Source: Mytilus edulis (lineage: Eukaryota > Mollusca > Bivalvia > Mytilida > Mytilidae). From it: 64,000 nt of DNA. The stretch spans positions 43,259,705-43,323,704 of the forward strand of contig NC_092350.1 of the NCBI RefSeq assembly GCF_963676685.1, given 5' to 3'. Below the pieces are notes generated by a model. It saw only the letters and a program-made list of their open reading frames with translations. It had not been told where the DNA came from and ran no database searches. This document shows, in pieces, positions 48,650 through 60,175 of this stretch. Made by a program: the position numbers and the translations under genes. Position 1 is the stretch's first letter, and each line of letters begins with the position of its first letter.

Positions 48650-49151
48650 ATAAAATCCTTGGTGTTTGACTTGTGGTCTTAAGTTTTAGTTTGATTTTAT
48701 TTATCCTGTTGCAAGAACGTGTAATATCATTTATCTGACAAATAAACAATAAACATAGCATTCATTTAACTATGTATAATACACCCATGTAATTCTTCAT
48801 TATAATCGATAAAAATGGCACGCTCATATGGGCACTGTCTTCCCGAAATTAGCTTTTATCTGATGACTACTCTGGTATTAAAGAGAATTTCTGTCAACTT
48901 CTGTCATAAGATAAAATTTTAACGAGGACTGACCTTCAATTTTAATAGTTTATTGATGTGTTATAAAGAACTGCATTAACATCAAATATCATACTTTTCT
49001 ATGCAATAAAACACATCGAGGCATCAATTAGACAACATTGAAACTATGCCAAAAAAACAAAAAGACTTTGATGAAGCCAATTTGCGGTTGAAATACATAC
49101 ACTTTTCATAGAATTTAAACTAAAAAGTAGGCAGGTTCTGACAGAATTTAG

Positions 49152-49334
49152 ACAGCCACTGGAAAAAGAGAATGGTTTGGACAATGGCAGAAAATGAGTC
49201 TTACAACAGATACCGGTAGTACATACGACGCCTCACAGAGTTATTACAATGGTGCAGAAAACATGGTACCCTCTCTGTACGAGTCGCAAGATGGACGTGG
49301 CTGCGTATCTATACATCCAACACAACCCTTTTAG
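49152..49334 (+). CDS. Possible orphan terminal exon, unknown product
   Basis: After TTAG at 49148-49151 a 60-codon frame reads GKREWFGQWQKM, then SLTTDTGSTYDASQSYYNGA and ENMVPSLYESQDGRG, stop at 49334. Composition is coding-like and unlike the AT-rich surroundings, but the upstream pyrimidine tract is weak and no partner exon is seen. It might be the last exon of a plus-strand gene or a decayed copy of one. No family recognised. Confidence 0.3.
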   Translation, partial: TATGKREWFGQWQKMSLTTDTGSTYDASQSYYNGAENMVPSLYESQDGRGCVSIHPTQPF

Positions 49335-49640
49335 TATGAGTGTTTTTGTTATTACCGGATAAAAGAAGTCCAGATGACTATATTTCTAACTCCGAGTCAA
49401 TCTTTGGGATAAATATGAAAACAAATATTTTTTTTTTAGATATAATTATGTATCCCATAATAAAACAGTCATATTTGCAGGTGCAAGCTAAAGCCCGCCT
49501 CCAGGTGCAGAATTTTTCGTTGTGTTGAAGACCTATCGGTGGACTTGGGGTATTTTCTACTCTTAGGTCGTGGCCTTAAATTTTCATTTTCTTTGCAACT
49601 ACTTTCAACGCAAAAACTCTTGAATATGCTAAGAAAAATG
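49335..49640 (+). repeat. Diverged retroelement tail (AAAGCCCGCCTCCAGGTGC type)
   Basis: The words GCTAAAGCCCGCCTCCAGGT and GTTGTGTTGAAGACCTATCG parallel CAGCTGAAGGACGCCTCCGG and CTACATTGAAGACGTGTTGA in the better copy at 51236-51545. Confidence 0.5.
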
Positions 49641-49899
49641 ATAATGTCATCTTCCAATTATATACTTGTATATGAGAGGAAAGGAGTAGGTTCGGCCCAC
49701 TTTTTTAGCTTAAATTTCAAACTAGAATTTATTAACCAATATCACAATGAATCATAGCTAATACAGTGATTAGACAGAAAAAAGCCCTTTTGTTGAAAAT
49801 ATATTTCCTGCGTTTTATTAATGACGTCACAAATAGTACAAGTTAGTTTGATTTTTAATGAAAAAGTCATTGAAAATGGATAAATTTTCATCAATTATT

Positions 49900-50022
49900 G
49901 GACAGGAAACATAGAGCGCATACGTCGACAACAAAGATCTTTAAAATAATATTTGTAAAGACATTTTACATGTCTACCTTGAACATTTAGTTTGTCGACG
50001 CCTGCGCTCCATGTTTCCTGAT
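49900..50022. mobile_element. Short inverted-repeat element, ~30-bp arms
   Basis: Left GGACAGGAAACATAGAGCGC...GTCGACAA; right TTGTCGACGCCTGCGCTCCA...TTTCCTGATC. Imperfect inverse arms, no ORF. Confidence 0.7.
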
Positions 50023-50229
50023 CCTAAATTTGGTTGAAATTAGGCTGATTTTGTCCAATTTTGCCAAAATCTCTTATCTTGATATGTAAATATCAACGCT
50101 TTAGAATAAAACTTTGACAAAAATACTTATATTTAACTTTCTTACATGTCTTTTAAAAGACAACTTAAACCATTTTTCATCTTGTTAAATTGAACTTTAT
50201 AAATAATCGGGCTCAAATATGGCCTTTAC

Positions 50230-50345
50230 TTAATAGTTATCCCACAAGGCCGCGGTGTTTCAGTGTAAGATCACCCCGATGGCCGGAGGCCAGAGGGTGA
50301 TCTAACACTGACACACCAAGTCCGAGTTGGATAACTATTTTACAT
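50230..50345. mobile_element. Hairpin element (AATAGTTATCC...GGATAACTATT)
   Basis: Left AATAGTTATCCCACAAGGCC...CAGTGTAAGATCACCC; right GGGTGATCTAACACTGACAC...GTTGGATAACTATT. Arms of about 45 bp. A related GATCACCC palindrome at 50940-50980 may belong to the same element. Confidence 0.75.
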
Positions 50346-50719
50346 CCCAGATCTTTTAGATTAGACGAAAAACCATTTACAATTCATAAAATCTAGTTTA
50401 GAACGCCACACAACCATTACAATATACTTTATATATTACTATTTGATGTATACCCTTTATGACCCCCAAACACGATGAGTATATATCAAACAATGTCAAC
50501 TCGGCCCTCACTATATCGAAACTTTATAAAAAAAAATCGCCCCACTCTTGTTTACCGACTCGCCCCACTTTTGAAAAAGTATAAAATCAAATTGAACAAT
50601 CAGTCTGAAAACTCACTTATTAACGAAAAAGGTTTAAACCCCACTGAATAAAGGTCTGACAACTCGCCCCAATTATAAAAAGATCTTGCTTCCTTTAAGT
50701 ATGTCAAATTACTATTAGG

Positions 50720-50810
50720 TCGTATCCAGTTGTCTTGGTGTAGTGGCATGTGTCTTGGCTTGATATGCTAAAGGTCTTGAATTCGAATCCCAACATATAC
50801 ACTGGCTTTT
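50720..50810 (+). repeat. tRNA-like SINE head
   Basis: CTTGGTGTAGTGGCATG resembles an A box and TTGAATTCGAATCCC resembles a B box at tRNA-like spacing, with no foldable functional tRNA. Confidence 0.4.
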
Positions 50811-51235
50811 TTCTACGTGAATTTTGATAGATAGTCTTTTCCGTACATTTAATTATAAGTTTTATAATGGATTTGACATTCCCACCAAAATATTACAGAA
50901 CAACGGGAAGCATGCGTAACACAGAAACTCAAACTGGGGTGATCTGGTAGGGGTGATCCGGCTCAGATCACCCCTGTTAGAACAAAGGAACTGGCATGTA
51001 ACGAATATAAACTCCTTTCTTTGAAAGAGTTCTAAGAAATAGCTGTCATGATTAATGAACTAATAACAATAAACTACCGAAAGCCTGCCCGGAATGAAAA
51101 TCTGGAATCGACAGTGAAAGCTCCCACTATTGAAGCTTTCAAGTGAAGACAATGATTACGTAGATGCTAGCTTGTTTTTATACTGCACAGCATAATTGGT
51201 TAGAGGTATAGGGGGAGGGTTGAGATCTCACAAAC

Positions 51236-51545
51236 ATGTTTAACCCCGCCGCATTTTTGCGCCTGTCCCAAGTCAGGAGCCTCTGGCCTTTGTTAGTCTT
51301 GTATTATTTTAATTTTAGTTTCTTGTGTACAATTTGGAAATTAGTATGGCGTTCATTATCACTGGACTATAGTATATATTTGTTTAGGAGCCAGCTGAAG
51401 GACGCCTCCGGGTGCGGGAATTTCTCGCTACATTGAAGACGTGTTGATGACCCTCTGCTGTTTTTTTTTAATTGGTCGGGTTGTTGTCTCTTTGACACAT
51501 TCCCCATTTCCATTCTCGATTTTACAATCATACACCGTTTTTTTT
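51236..51545 (+). mobile_element. Retroelement 3' region (CGCCTCCGGGTGC type)
   Basis: Begins ATGTTTAACCCCGCCGCATT, includes CAAGTCAGGAGCCTCTGGCC, CTGAAGGACGCCTCCGGGTG, GTTGTCTCTTTGACACATTC and CCATTTCCATTCTCGATTTT. From memory this is one of the most common mussel repeats. The open frame across it is not a gene. Confidence 0.65.
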
Positions 51546-52098
51546 TTATCTTTGACCTTTTATTGTAAAAAGACATTACCAGCTCAAAGAAGAAGAAGAA
51601 CAATAATGTCATTATATTATGTCATAAAAGAGTACACTAGCAGACAATATACACAGTAGTAGATTGTTCAGGGAGCACTAATCACTAAATAATCTACTCA
51701 GTATCAAAGTACGTCAGAATTTCAAAACTCCTAGCGGCAACACTTGTGATTTGTATTATACACATTGTCAGTTTAAAAACTAGGACGATATTTTGTTTTA
51801 AAGAAGGGAAAGCAACTAGTTTGAAAAATTTTCATCTAGATTTTGAGAGTGGATCACCGATTTCGCATGGACTGATGTTAACAATGAATTTGAACTTTAA
51901 ATTTGAATAACCGTAAGTAGTGATTTTTTTTTTTAAAGTTCAACATCGAACTAACATTTATTTCACGGTCAAACGTTACCGATATATTTTGCGTCATAAA
52001 ACCCGAAGAATCTGCAAGTTGCGATCTGGTTGAGAAATATTGACTTTAAATTATCTATTCACGTTCAAGTATATGTAAATAAATTATACTAATACCGC

Positions 52099-53547
52099 AG
52101 TCCCACTAGGCCACGATCGCACTACGATCTGTGAAAAAAATGGTCGTAGTACGATCGTGTAGATCGCAGTAAGGTCGTATCACGGTCGTGGTGAGGTCTT
52201 TAAGATCGTGATGAGCGTAGCCAGCTTAGAACCTGTTCAAAACAATCGTGGTGCGGTCGTGGCGAAATCAGGTCGTAGAAGAAGCGTAGCACACTAAGAT
52301 CGTAGTATGCTCGCAGAGGTCGCCGTACCATCGTAGCGAGAGCGTACCTGAGCGAAAGCGTGATTCTATTCGGAGAGACTGCGCTACGATCTCACAGCGA
52401 CGTTATTACGACCTCACTACGACCATCACGTTCTCATCGCGACCCAACTACGCTTCCACTATACGTCTATGCCACGCTGTTGACGACAATAGTACGATTC
52501 TAGCACGCCCTTGCCGTCCTCATCACGCTGTTCTTACGACCTGAAGTAGTACGTTCATACTACGACCATCATTCGCATTGTCATTTTCACACAAAACATA
52601 TTAAATCTCACCACGGTTTTGTTTGTCTGTATGTAATTAGGACTTCATGTCAATTTTCTATAACGGCTCAACCATGCTTCTCGTTCTTCTATAGATTAGA
52701 CCGTTGTTTTTCCCGTTTGAATGTTTTTACTCTAGTAATTTTTGGGGCCCTTTATAGCTTGCTGTTCGGTGTGAACCAAGGCTCCGTGTTGAAGGCCGTA
52801 CCTTGGCCTATAATGGATTACTTTTATAAATTGTTACTTGGATGGAGAGTTGTCTCATTAGTACTCATACCACATATTCCTATATCTATTGACACATCTG
52901 TTTCAGTATCTGCTATCGTTCACTAAAATGTCGTCATTTGAGCTTTATGGACCAGCAATAGGTTGTAATTTTGGTTCGATTGGTCGGTCCGACATATGTC
53001 ACATATCTGCTTGATCAGGATTCGTTACTATCAGAACTCCATCTGTCTCTACATCACCCACTACCACCACGCCCACGTGTTCTAATAGATTTTGGTGGCA
53101 TCACTGTATTGCTTTCGAGAAATCTACGTATTAATCAGATATAGAAGGAATGCAACTGTATTGATATGGAACACGATGTTGACGTTTTTGCTCAGAACGT
53201 AGTAAGATCGCGGTATGAACGTAGTATAATCGTGGAAAGAACGTGCTATAATCGCAGTAGAAGCGTGGTAAGATCGTGTTGCAATGGGATAACTCGCGAT
53301 ATGGTTGTAGCGAGAACGTGATGAGCGTAGAAAGATCTTGATAAGCGTATTGAGGTCGCAGAATAAGCGCGGTGAGAACGTTGTATAATCGTAGCGGGAT
53401 CGTTGTAAAAGCGTAATGAGGACGTAGTAGCATCGTGAAAGCAACGAAAATTTACATGTTCATGCCGCTCATACCGCGACCTCGCCACGATCTGAATTTA
53501 TTTTAGATCGCGGTGAGCGTGGTGCGATCATGGTCTAGTGGGCATAT
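52099..53547. mobile_element. 1.45-kb foldback element with degenerate GATCGTAG sub-repeats
   Basis: Outer ends CCCACTAGGCCACGATCGCA and TGCGATCATGGTCTAGTGGG are inverse. Inside the left arm about 250 bp of GATCGTRGT-type words are followed by about 200 bp in the opposite sense (CTACGACC). The right arm (53185-53430) carries GTAGTAAGATCG-type words. The centre holds a separate dispersed repeat (52706-52905). Frames on either strand here are by-products of the repeats. Confidence 0.8.
52706..52905 (+). repeat. GGGGCCCTTTATAGC dispersed repeat inside the foldback element
   Basis: Contains TTGGGGCCCTTTATAGCTTG, GTGTTGAAGGCCGTACCTTG, GGATGGAGAGTTGTCTCATT and CTCATACCACATATTCC. A diverged relative is at 15830-15965 in PLEKHA intron 15. 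Confidence 0.7.
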
Positions 53548-53574
53548 AGATTTTCAGAAAGAAGACAAGAGTGC

Positions 53575-53960
53575 AAAGAAAGGGAAATTAAAGGGAACAA
53601 CTCCAATAAGGGTCATCAGACGATTTAAACCACGTTGACTTATTAAAAGATCTTGTCTTCCTGACTATTTTTCTTATGTAAGTTTCTATCTATCTGTTGC
53701 AGGTTTTCAGGTACAAGGCAAAGACGCAAAATATGGTCAGAACCCTCATTAAAGGGCAATAACTCCAATAAGGGGAATCAGACGATTTCAACCATTTGAC
53801 TCATTTGTAGAAATTATCTTGCTGGTCGTTTTTGCTACTAGTATATAAAGTTTATTCCTATCTATCACAACTGTTAAGATAATAGGCAAACATTTTAAAA
53901 GTTGGTAAAACTCCTAATGTAAGGACAATAACTCCTGTCATCTGACAGTATAGAATAACA
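53575..53960 (+). repeat. ~157-bp tandem repeat, two and a half units
   Basis: AACTCCAATAAGGGTCATCA at 53601 and AACTCCAATAAGGGGAATCA at 53760, with ACAATAACTCCTGTCATCTG at 53928, mark repeat starts. Each is followed by GACGATTT and a region ending in a CTATCTATC word. Confidence 0.65.
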
Positions 53961-54019
53961 TAGAAACAGTTAGATCTCATAATTCCAAATATTTTTGCTA
54001 TGTCAATATTTCTCTATTC

Positions 54020-54690
54020 ATAGTGGTTTATGTCGAGCCTGCAACTTTTGTAGCAAAAAAACTCGACATAGGGATAGTGAACAGGCGGCGGCGGCGGCGT
54101 TAGCTAACTTTCTTAAAGTTTTATATTTTAGAAGGTGGAAGACCTGGATGCTGCATAATTTGTATATAGATGCCTCGTGTTACGAAGTTTCCGTCAGTCA
54201 CATGTCCAATGTCCTTGACCTCATTTTCATGGTTCAGTGACTCGTTGAAAAAAAGTTAAGATTTTTAGTAATGTTAAATTCTCTCTTATTATAAGTAATA
54301 GGATAACTATATTTGGTATGTGCGTACCTTGCAAGGTCATCATGTCCGTCAAACAGTTTTCACTTGACCTCGACCTTATTTCATGGATCAGTGAACAAGT
54401 TTAAGTTTTGGTGGTCAAGTCCATATCTTAGATACTATAAGCTATAGGTCTAGTATATTCGGTGTATGGAAGGACTGTAAAGTGTACATGTCCAACTGGC
54501 AGGTGTCATCTAACCTTGACCTCATTTTCATGGTTCATTAATTTTGGTCAATTTTTAATTTTCTTGGTTAATGTAAAGTTTATGTGACAGTTGTAATAAA
54601 GCCTTATATTTGGGACTATCAACATAATATCAATGACTAGTAAAGAAGGCGAAACATTTCAGCGTGTGCACTCTTGTTAAGATAATAGAC
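54020..54690 (+). mobile_element. Pearl/Helentron-like element, three ~148-bp monomers
   Basis: Head TGTCGAGCCTGCAACTTTTG...CTCGACAT forms a small inverted repeat, followed by a CGG run. Monomers are marked by GACCTCATTTTCATGGTTCA at about 54221, a variant at 54376, and 54522. The tail is GTAAAGAAGGCGAAACATTT. It has the same order as 58955-60175 but fewer monomers. Class by analogy with bivalve elements that carry ~160-bp internal arrays (from memory). Confidence 0.7.
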
Positions 54691-55850
54691 AACATTTGCA
54701 TTTTATCCTATGTTCTTTTTTTAGCCATGTCGTTCATCTAAATTAACAGGCGGGGTCATTGGACACATTTTAAAACTACAAAACAGTAAATTAAATGATG
54801 ATTGTGGCCAAGTGAGGGTTCAATTTCAGAGAAGATTTTTGAAAAAGGTACGACGACAACGACGGACGATGAAGGACGACGGACACCAAATGATAAGAAA
54901 AGCGCGACGGGCCATGTGAGCTAAAAAAGGAATGCGAACGTTCAACTGTCGGGCATTACTTTTCCATCTGTCTTGGAAGTAAACAATTTTAGTGTTATTT
55001 GAAGCATTGCGTTTTTGGTTGTAATGGTTGAACTTCATTTTAGTAACAGTCACTTTTCAAAGTAATAAAATATCAAAGTTAACAATATCCCAGTGTATGC
55101 TTTTCCCAGGGAGCTTAATCTCGCACGTTTCGTTTTCCAATAAACACAATACAGAAATATAATGCTCATATATAAGAGATGTTAAAATAGCCTGATTTCA
55201 GCATGCTCGGTCAACTATTTCTAAATTGCTTAATGCATCATTTTATGTTTTATATTTCACAGGATTTTTTTAAATATAACTTTTTAAAAGTGTTATTACG
55301 TTTCTCTTTTTTTTTTTAATTTACTGGGAATATTATTAGTGTAGTACAACATTGAGTAAACTTAACATCCCTGTTTTAATGGATGTCCTTAAGGTAAACT
55401 GTTTTATATTTAAATTAAGTTCACTTTATTTTTAGTGCATGTTGTTTTTTAAATAATACTTAGGCCTATTAATATATTCAAAAAATACATGGACCAGCTA
55501 CTCCGTGCCCAAATCGTGACATCCGGATGATTTAACCCAACATATATACATGTAGTGCATTTAAAAAATACGTGTTATTTCTTCTTCAATCTATAATTCA
55601 ACAATCGCCATACACACCGAACTTTGACAGAGACAGATGAGGGGGGATTAGGCTGATTATTGAGGAAATCACTGACCCATGACTGGAGAAAGCTCCCCCT
55701 TTATCAGTCAGCCCCCCACCACCTTTTATGAAAATTTCTTGAACTGCCACTGACTGGCGTTGAATATGATTTGTCTAACTATTCTGTCATTTCGCATATA
55801 AATAGGTCATTTATAAACAATCCTTAACTTTTGTTTTGCAAATGTTTCAG
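54691..55850. other. Non-coding DNA upstream of the first AMT-like exon
   Basis: AT-rich, with a degenerate CAGAGGCGG-type MITE at 55628-55760. Probable promoter region and 5' UTR intron of the AMT-like exon, since an acceptor (GTTTCAG) lies at 55850. No coding exon seen. Confidence 0.4.
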
Positions 55851-55955
55851 AGCTAAGAGTATACCAAAGAAGGTTAAGACAGGGAGACAGGCTAGAATCA
55901 AGGAAATACTTGAAGAAGAACAACTGTGGAGGACAGTAAAAAAAAGTTTGTGAAA

Positions 55956-56052
55956 ATGTCTTCAAACGCTACTGCTACAGCTGAAGAAATATCACCTCTT
56001 TCTTTTTCTTTGGATCAGTTTTTCCTTATCATCATGGGAATGGTTGTATACT
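55956..56052 (+). CDS. First coding exon (A) of a probable ammonium transporter
   Basis: ATG at 55956 encodes MSSNATATAEEISPLSFS then LDQFFLIIMGMVVY, ending with one base of a codon at a GTAAGT donor. The second part matches the start of membrane helix 1 in invertebrate AMT proteins (LDQFFLIIMG...FMQCGFAFLEAG from memory). The acceptor at 55850 and an AG-rich leader suggest a 5' UTR exon upstream. No exon 2 (FLEAGSVRSKN-type) was found in the window, so the rest must lie beyond 64000 or be missing. Confidence 0.5.
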
Positions 56053-58145
56053 GTAAGTTTTGTTTAAAGATACATTTCACATTAAATGATAGACAGGTCA
56101 TCATTTTAAAATAAGACGTATATTGCGGGGAAACACGTTACTGTGCATACAAACTCTGCTCTTACAAAAAAAATGTTTTACCTGAAATTTTGTGATTCTT
56201 CTATCAAAGTCATTGCCAATTATCTAGTTCCCAACTTATCAACTGTAATGTTTAAATTGGTATCAACCCCGACCCCTCGATCATACTCGACGCGATCACG
56301 CTACTATGACACACCCAGGACATGCATGAAATGCTTGAAATATAAGTTATAAAGGGACAACCGGAAGTTTAAAGGCGAGGGAAGGGTCAGGTTTATTTTT
56401 CGCAGAGGAACTACTGGTATATGTATTCGTTTCACGATTGCAATATGTCAACCCTTCTCGTTGTTATTCTCCTGTATTTTTGGTTTTCCAAACTTCAATT
56501 TTGTCTCCAACGTACTTGATGAAGGTTATTTTAGAAAATCAGTACTATTCTTTTTTTTTTTTATATATTATTCTACGCGTCTGTAGTTTTAAAATAATAT
56601 ATTGTTTTTTTTTGGTATTTATACTCGTGGCTTATAAATAAAGTTACTTTAAAAAGTTTTTCAAAGCAAGAATAAAATTGTAAAAAACTTAAGACAACAT
56701 TGACTTGAGATACGGTACTCTAAATGGCAACTATTCCAAGCATAAACACAGAACTAGTGCTTCTATGGGGTAAATGATTGAAAATGTTCTCTTTTTTGGG
56801 GGGCATAAAATTTAGTGAAAAAAACTGAATATTCTTTCTTTTCTACACTATATAGGGGATAACAGTTTTTATAACGTACAAAATTAGCTATGTTTTTTTT
56901 TCACTGTACTCAAAACTTGATGATCTCTTAATCTTATTTTTGTATGACCATTTTTCATAATCTTTTTCCCTCTTTCCCCCTAATTATTGAAAAACTTTCT
57001 TAGTAAGCTGGTAACGTAAATTACAGGAACAGCGATGTAATGTAAATAAAAATGCTGTTCGAAAGCATGCATGTAAATAAATACTACATCGGTGTGTTCT
57101 TTCCTTTTAAATTTTTTTTCCAATTATTATTTATACATGTTATATATGTCACTGAACAATCATTGGTTATTTTTGTCATTGTATATTAACAGTATAATAT
57201 AACACGAAAAAGTTAGCAATCGCTTTAATGTACAGATATTCTGCTTTTGACGACTGGTAGTTTTCCATAAGATATTTTCCATAATATACATGCATTATAC
57301 CCAAACTCTTATATATATGCATGTCGAAAGCATGATCAAAACGTGACCTAGTTGTTTGAAACCATATAACCGTAACGCCATATAAATTCTTTATTTTTTC
57401 AATAAATTTAAAGTCTTAGTCACTGTGTCACTGTGGGAAATAGACATACATTGATTTTGAGACTTTTCGGACATTTTGTAAACGATTTTGTAAAATCACT
57501 GTTTTTGTTATTTTTGCAATATTTCACTACGGAATTTTGTGTGAAAGGTTTAAGTCAAATTTAGAAGATTAAGCTTATCTAATTTCATTTTTCAATTTGG
57601 TTTTCAATTAGCGACCTTTTAATTCAATTCATCTTTTATTCGTGAATGTTTAATTCCATAAATAAGTCCGTATGTTCTATTGTTAATTATTATCTATGTG
57701 TTATATTTTCTGTTATCCGTTAATTGGAATTGTCGCTAATTTAGAGAAATAATTGTCAAGTTATTCAAGTAATTTTTGATTCGTTATATAATCTGTTTCA
57801 TCATTTCGATATGGCAGCTTGGATTTAGTAATACTCTGAGTAGTTCCAACTCTGAACAATTGTATTCCGGCCATGCTGAACTTATAAAATTTATACATCG
57901 CGCTAACCTAAGTCGTCTTTTGTTGCAAGAGTTGGTCCTAGAGTCAGAGTCCGTGTTGTTATTGTGTATGTGTGGTTCCAGACCAAAACATTACCCAGTC
58001 AACAGATACACCAAGTTTCTATTTGTGACATTTGGTTGTGATAACTGACTCTTCAGAAGACGGACATACTGGAGGGCAAACTACATGCGATAAAGTGAAC
58101 ATTTTTCGATCACGGAATTCGCCTATTTTATAGAGTTTGAGGAAA
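56053..58145. other. Non-coding DNA between the two AMT-like exons
   Basis: AT-rich. No second AMT exon is visible on either strand. The 90-codon frame at 57776-58048 lies in the likely leader of the second exon and has no recognised domain. Confidence 0.4.
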
Positions 58146-58227
58146 ATGTCTACCAACATGGACCTTCAAATTATCAAAACGAATATTGACCAATTCTTTC
58201 TAGTAATCATGGGCATGTGCATTATAT
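58146..58227 (+). CDS. First coding exon (B) of a probable ammonium transporter
   Basis: ATG at 58146 encodes MSTNMDLQIIKTNI then DQFFLVIMGMCII, ending with one base (T) at a GTAAGT donor, exactly the phase and base of exon A at 55956. The shared DQFFL(I/V)IMGM core shows the two are paralogous. Either alternative first exons of one gene or the starts of two tandem genes. Confidence 0.5.
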
Positions 58228-58954
58228 GTAAGTAAATTTTACAAACTAATTTAAATAGCTATAGGTATATTTGAAAACATTTATTTATTTTTTACTGATA
58301 AATCTGTAATTGCAGTAACTGCGTTATTTATATGTTAGTGCACATAACGATTTAAAGTTAAAAAAAAAAACATTTTTAATTATTAATTTAAAGTTCGAAA
58401 TTAATTTTCAGATATCGGTCTTTAATCTATATCTGCATCTTGTTATAAGTTACACTGCTGACGTCACCAACGACAACCAATCATATGAAAATAAAAGTTT
58501 TGCAGGGGCAAATATCATGAAGTAATTGGCTTTATGCTTTTAAAAGATCATCGTTTCTCCTAAGACCGTATCCCTTAAAATTACAGTTGCACGCATAGCT
58601 CATAAGGGTACTCTTATCCTTTCCGTAAAGCTCTCGTAGTTTTCATCTTATCAACTGGTTATTTCCAGAGTCAATAATATAAGAACTACGTAAAATGAAG
58701 CATATTTTTTGCAAAACTATCCCGATTGAGTAACACTCAAAATACTTTGAATTCGTATTGCTGATTTTCCTTCAAGCACAGTATCTTCATGTGTGAAGAA
58801 AAAAAACAAAGACCGATCAGCATTGAATCGGAAGAATGTCACTGTCAGTGTGTCAAGCATGTTAAATATCGGGCATTAAAATATAAAAGTGTGGTGAGAT
58901 GAACTAAACAAGATGTTATACAGCTACACAGACTCGATTGGTTTGGACTATCGA

Positions 58955-60175
58955 CCCGTTTTTGTCGAGCCTGCAACTTCTGTCGCAGAAAGCTCGACAT
59001 GGGGATAGTGATCCTGCGACGGCGGCGACAGCGTTAACTAACTTCTTAAAAGCTTGATATGTTAGAAGGTGGAAGACCTGGACGCTTCATACTTTGTATA
59101 TACATTGTAGATGTCTTATGTTATGAAATTTCCGTCTGTCATATGTCCATTGTCTTTGACCTCATTTTCATGGTTCAGTGGATACTTGAAAAAAAAGTTA
59201 AGATTTTATGTAATGTTAATTTCTTTCTTATTATGAGTAATAGAATACCATTTAGTATGTGCGTACTTTTGCAAGGTCCTCATGCCCATCATACAGTTTG
59301 CATCTGACCTCGACCTCAATTCATGGATCAGTGAACAAGGTTAAGTTTTCATGGTCAAGTACATACATCAGATACTATAAGCAATATGTCTACTATATTT
59401 GGTGTATAGAATGATTGTAAGGTGTACATGTCCAACTGGCAGGTGTCATCTGACTTTGACCTCATTTTCATGGTTCAGTGGTCAAAGTTAAGTTTTTGTG
59501 TTTTGGTCTTTTTTTCTAATACTATATGCAATAGGTCAACTATACTTAGTGTATGGAAATATTTTATGATGTACTTGTCGGTTTTCAGGTTTTATTTGAC
59601 CTTGACCTAATTTTTATGGTTCATTGCTTAGTGTTAAGTTTTTGTGTTTTGGTCTGGGTTTTTTAATACTATAAGCAAAAGGTCAACTATATTTGTTGTA
59701 TGGAAGGATTGTGAGATGTATATGTCTGTCTGGCAGTTATCATCTGACCTTGACCTCATTTTCATGGTTCATTAATCAATGTTAAGTTTTTATGGTTAAG
59801 CTTGTTTTTTTGAAACTATAAACAATAGGTCAACTATATTTAATGCATAAATTGATTGTAAAGTGTACAAGTCTCTCCTGCATGGTTCATCTAACCTTGA
59901 CCTCATTTTCATGGTTCATTGGTAAATGGTTTTTTTATGGTTAACTGTTTCTTAGAAACTATAAGCAATAGGTCAACTATATTTGGTGTATTGAATGATT
60001 GTAGGGTGTACATGTATTTCCCATTTGGTTTATTTGACCTTGACCTCATTTTTCTTGGATCTTGTTAAGTTTATGTGATACTTGTAGTAAAGCTTTATAT
60101 TTAGGACAATCAAAATAAAATCAATGGTCGGTAAAGAAGGCGAGACATTTCAGCGTATTCACTGTTGTTATAAGA
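58955..60175 (+). mobile_element. Pearl/Helentron-like element, seven ~148-bp monomers
   Basis: Head TTGTCGAGCCTGCAACTTCT...GCTCGACATG, a CGG-rich stretch, then monomers marked by GACCTCATTTTCATGGTTCA-type words at about 59158, 59310, 59457, 59605, 59751, 59899 and 60041 (spacing 142-152). The tail is GTAAAGAAGGCGAGACATTT. It lies in the intron after AMT-like exon B. Short frames across the monomers are artefacts. Confidence 0.75.

Noticed and set aside
51236-51436. 66-codon frame beginning MFNPAAFLRLSQVR.
   Set aside because: It lies in a very common retroelement 3' region; no evidence for a host gene.
53124-53488. Three overlapping ~100-codon minus-strand frames rich in Arg, Tyr and Leu.
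   Set aside because: They arise from GATCGTAG-type sub-repeats of the foldback element, which lack stops in all three frames.
55851-55953. Frame SIPKKVKTGRQARIKEILEEE... ending just before the AMT-like ATG, looking like a terminal exon of an upstream gene.
   Set aside because: It overlaps the likely 5' leader of the AMT-like exon, is only about 33 codons long, and has no partner exon; kept only as a remote possibility.
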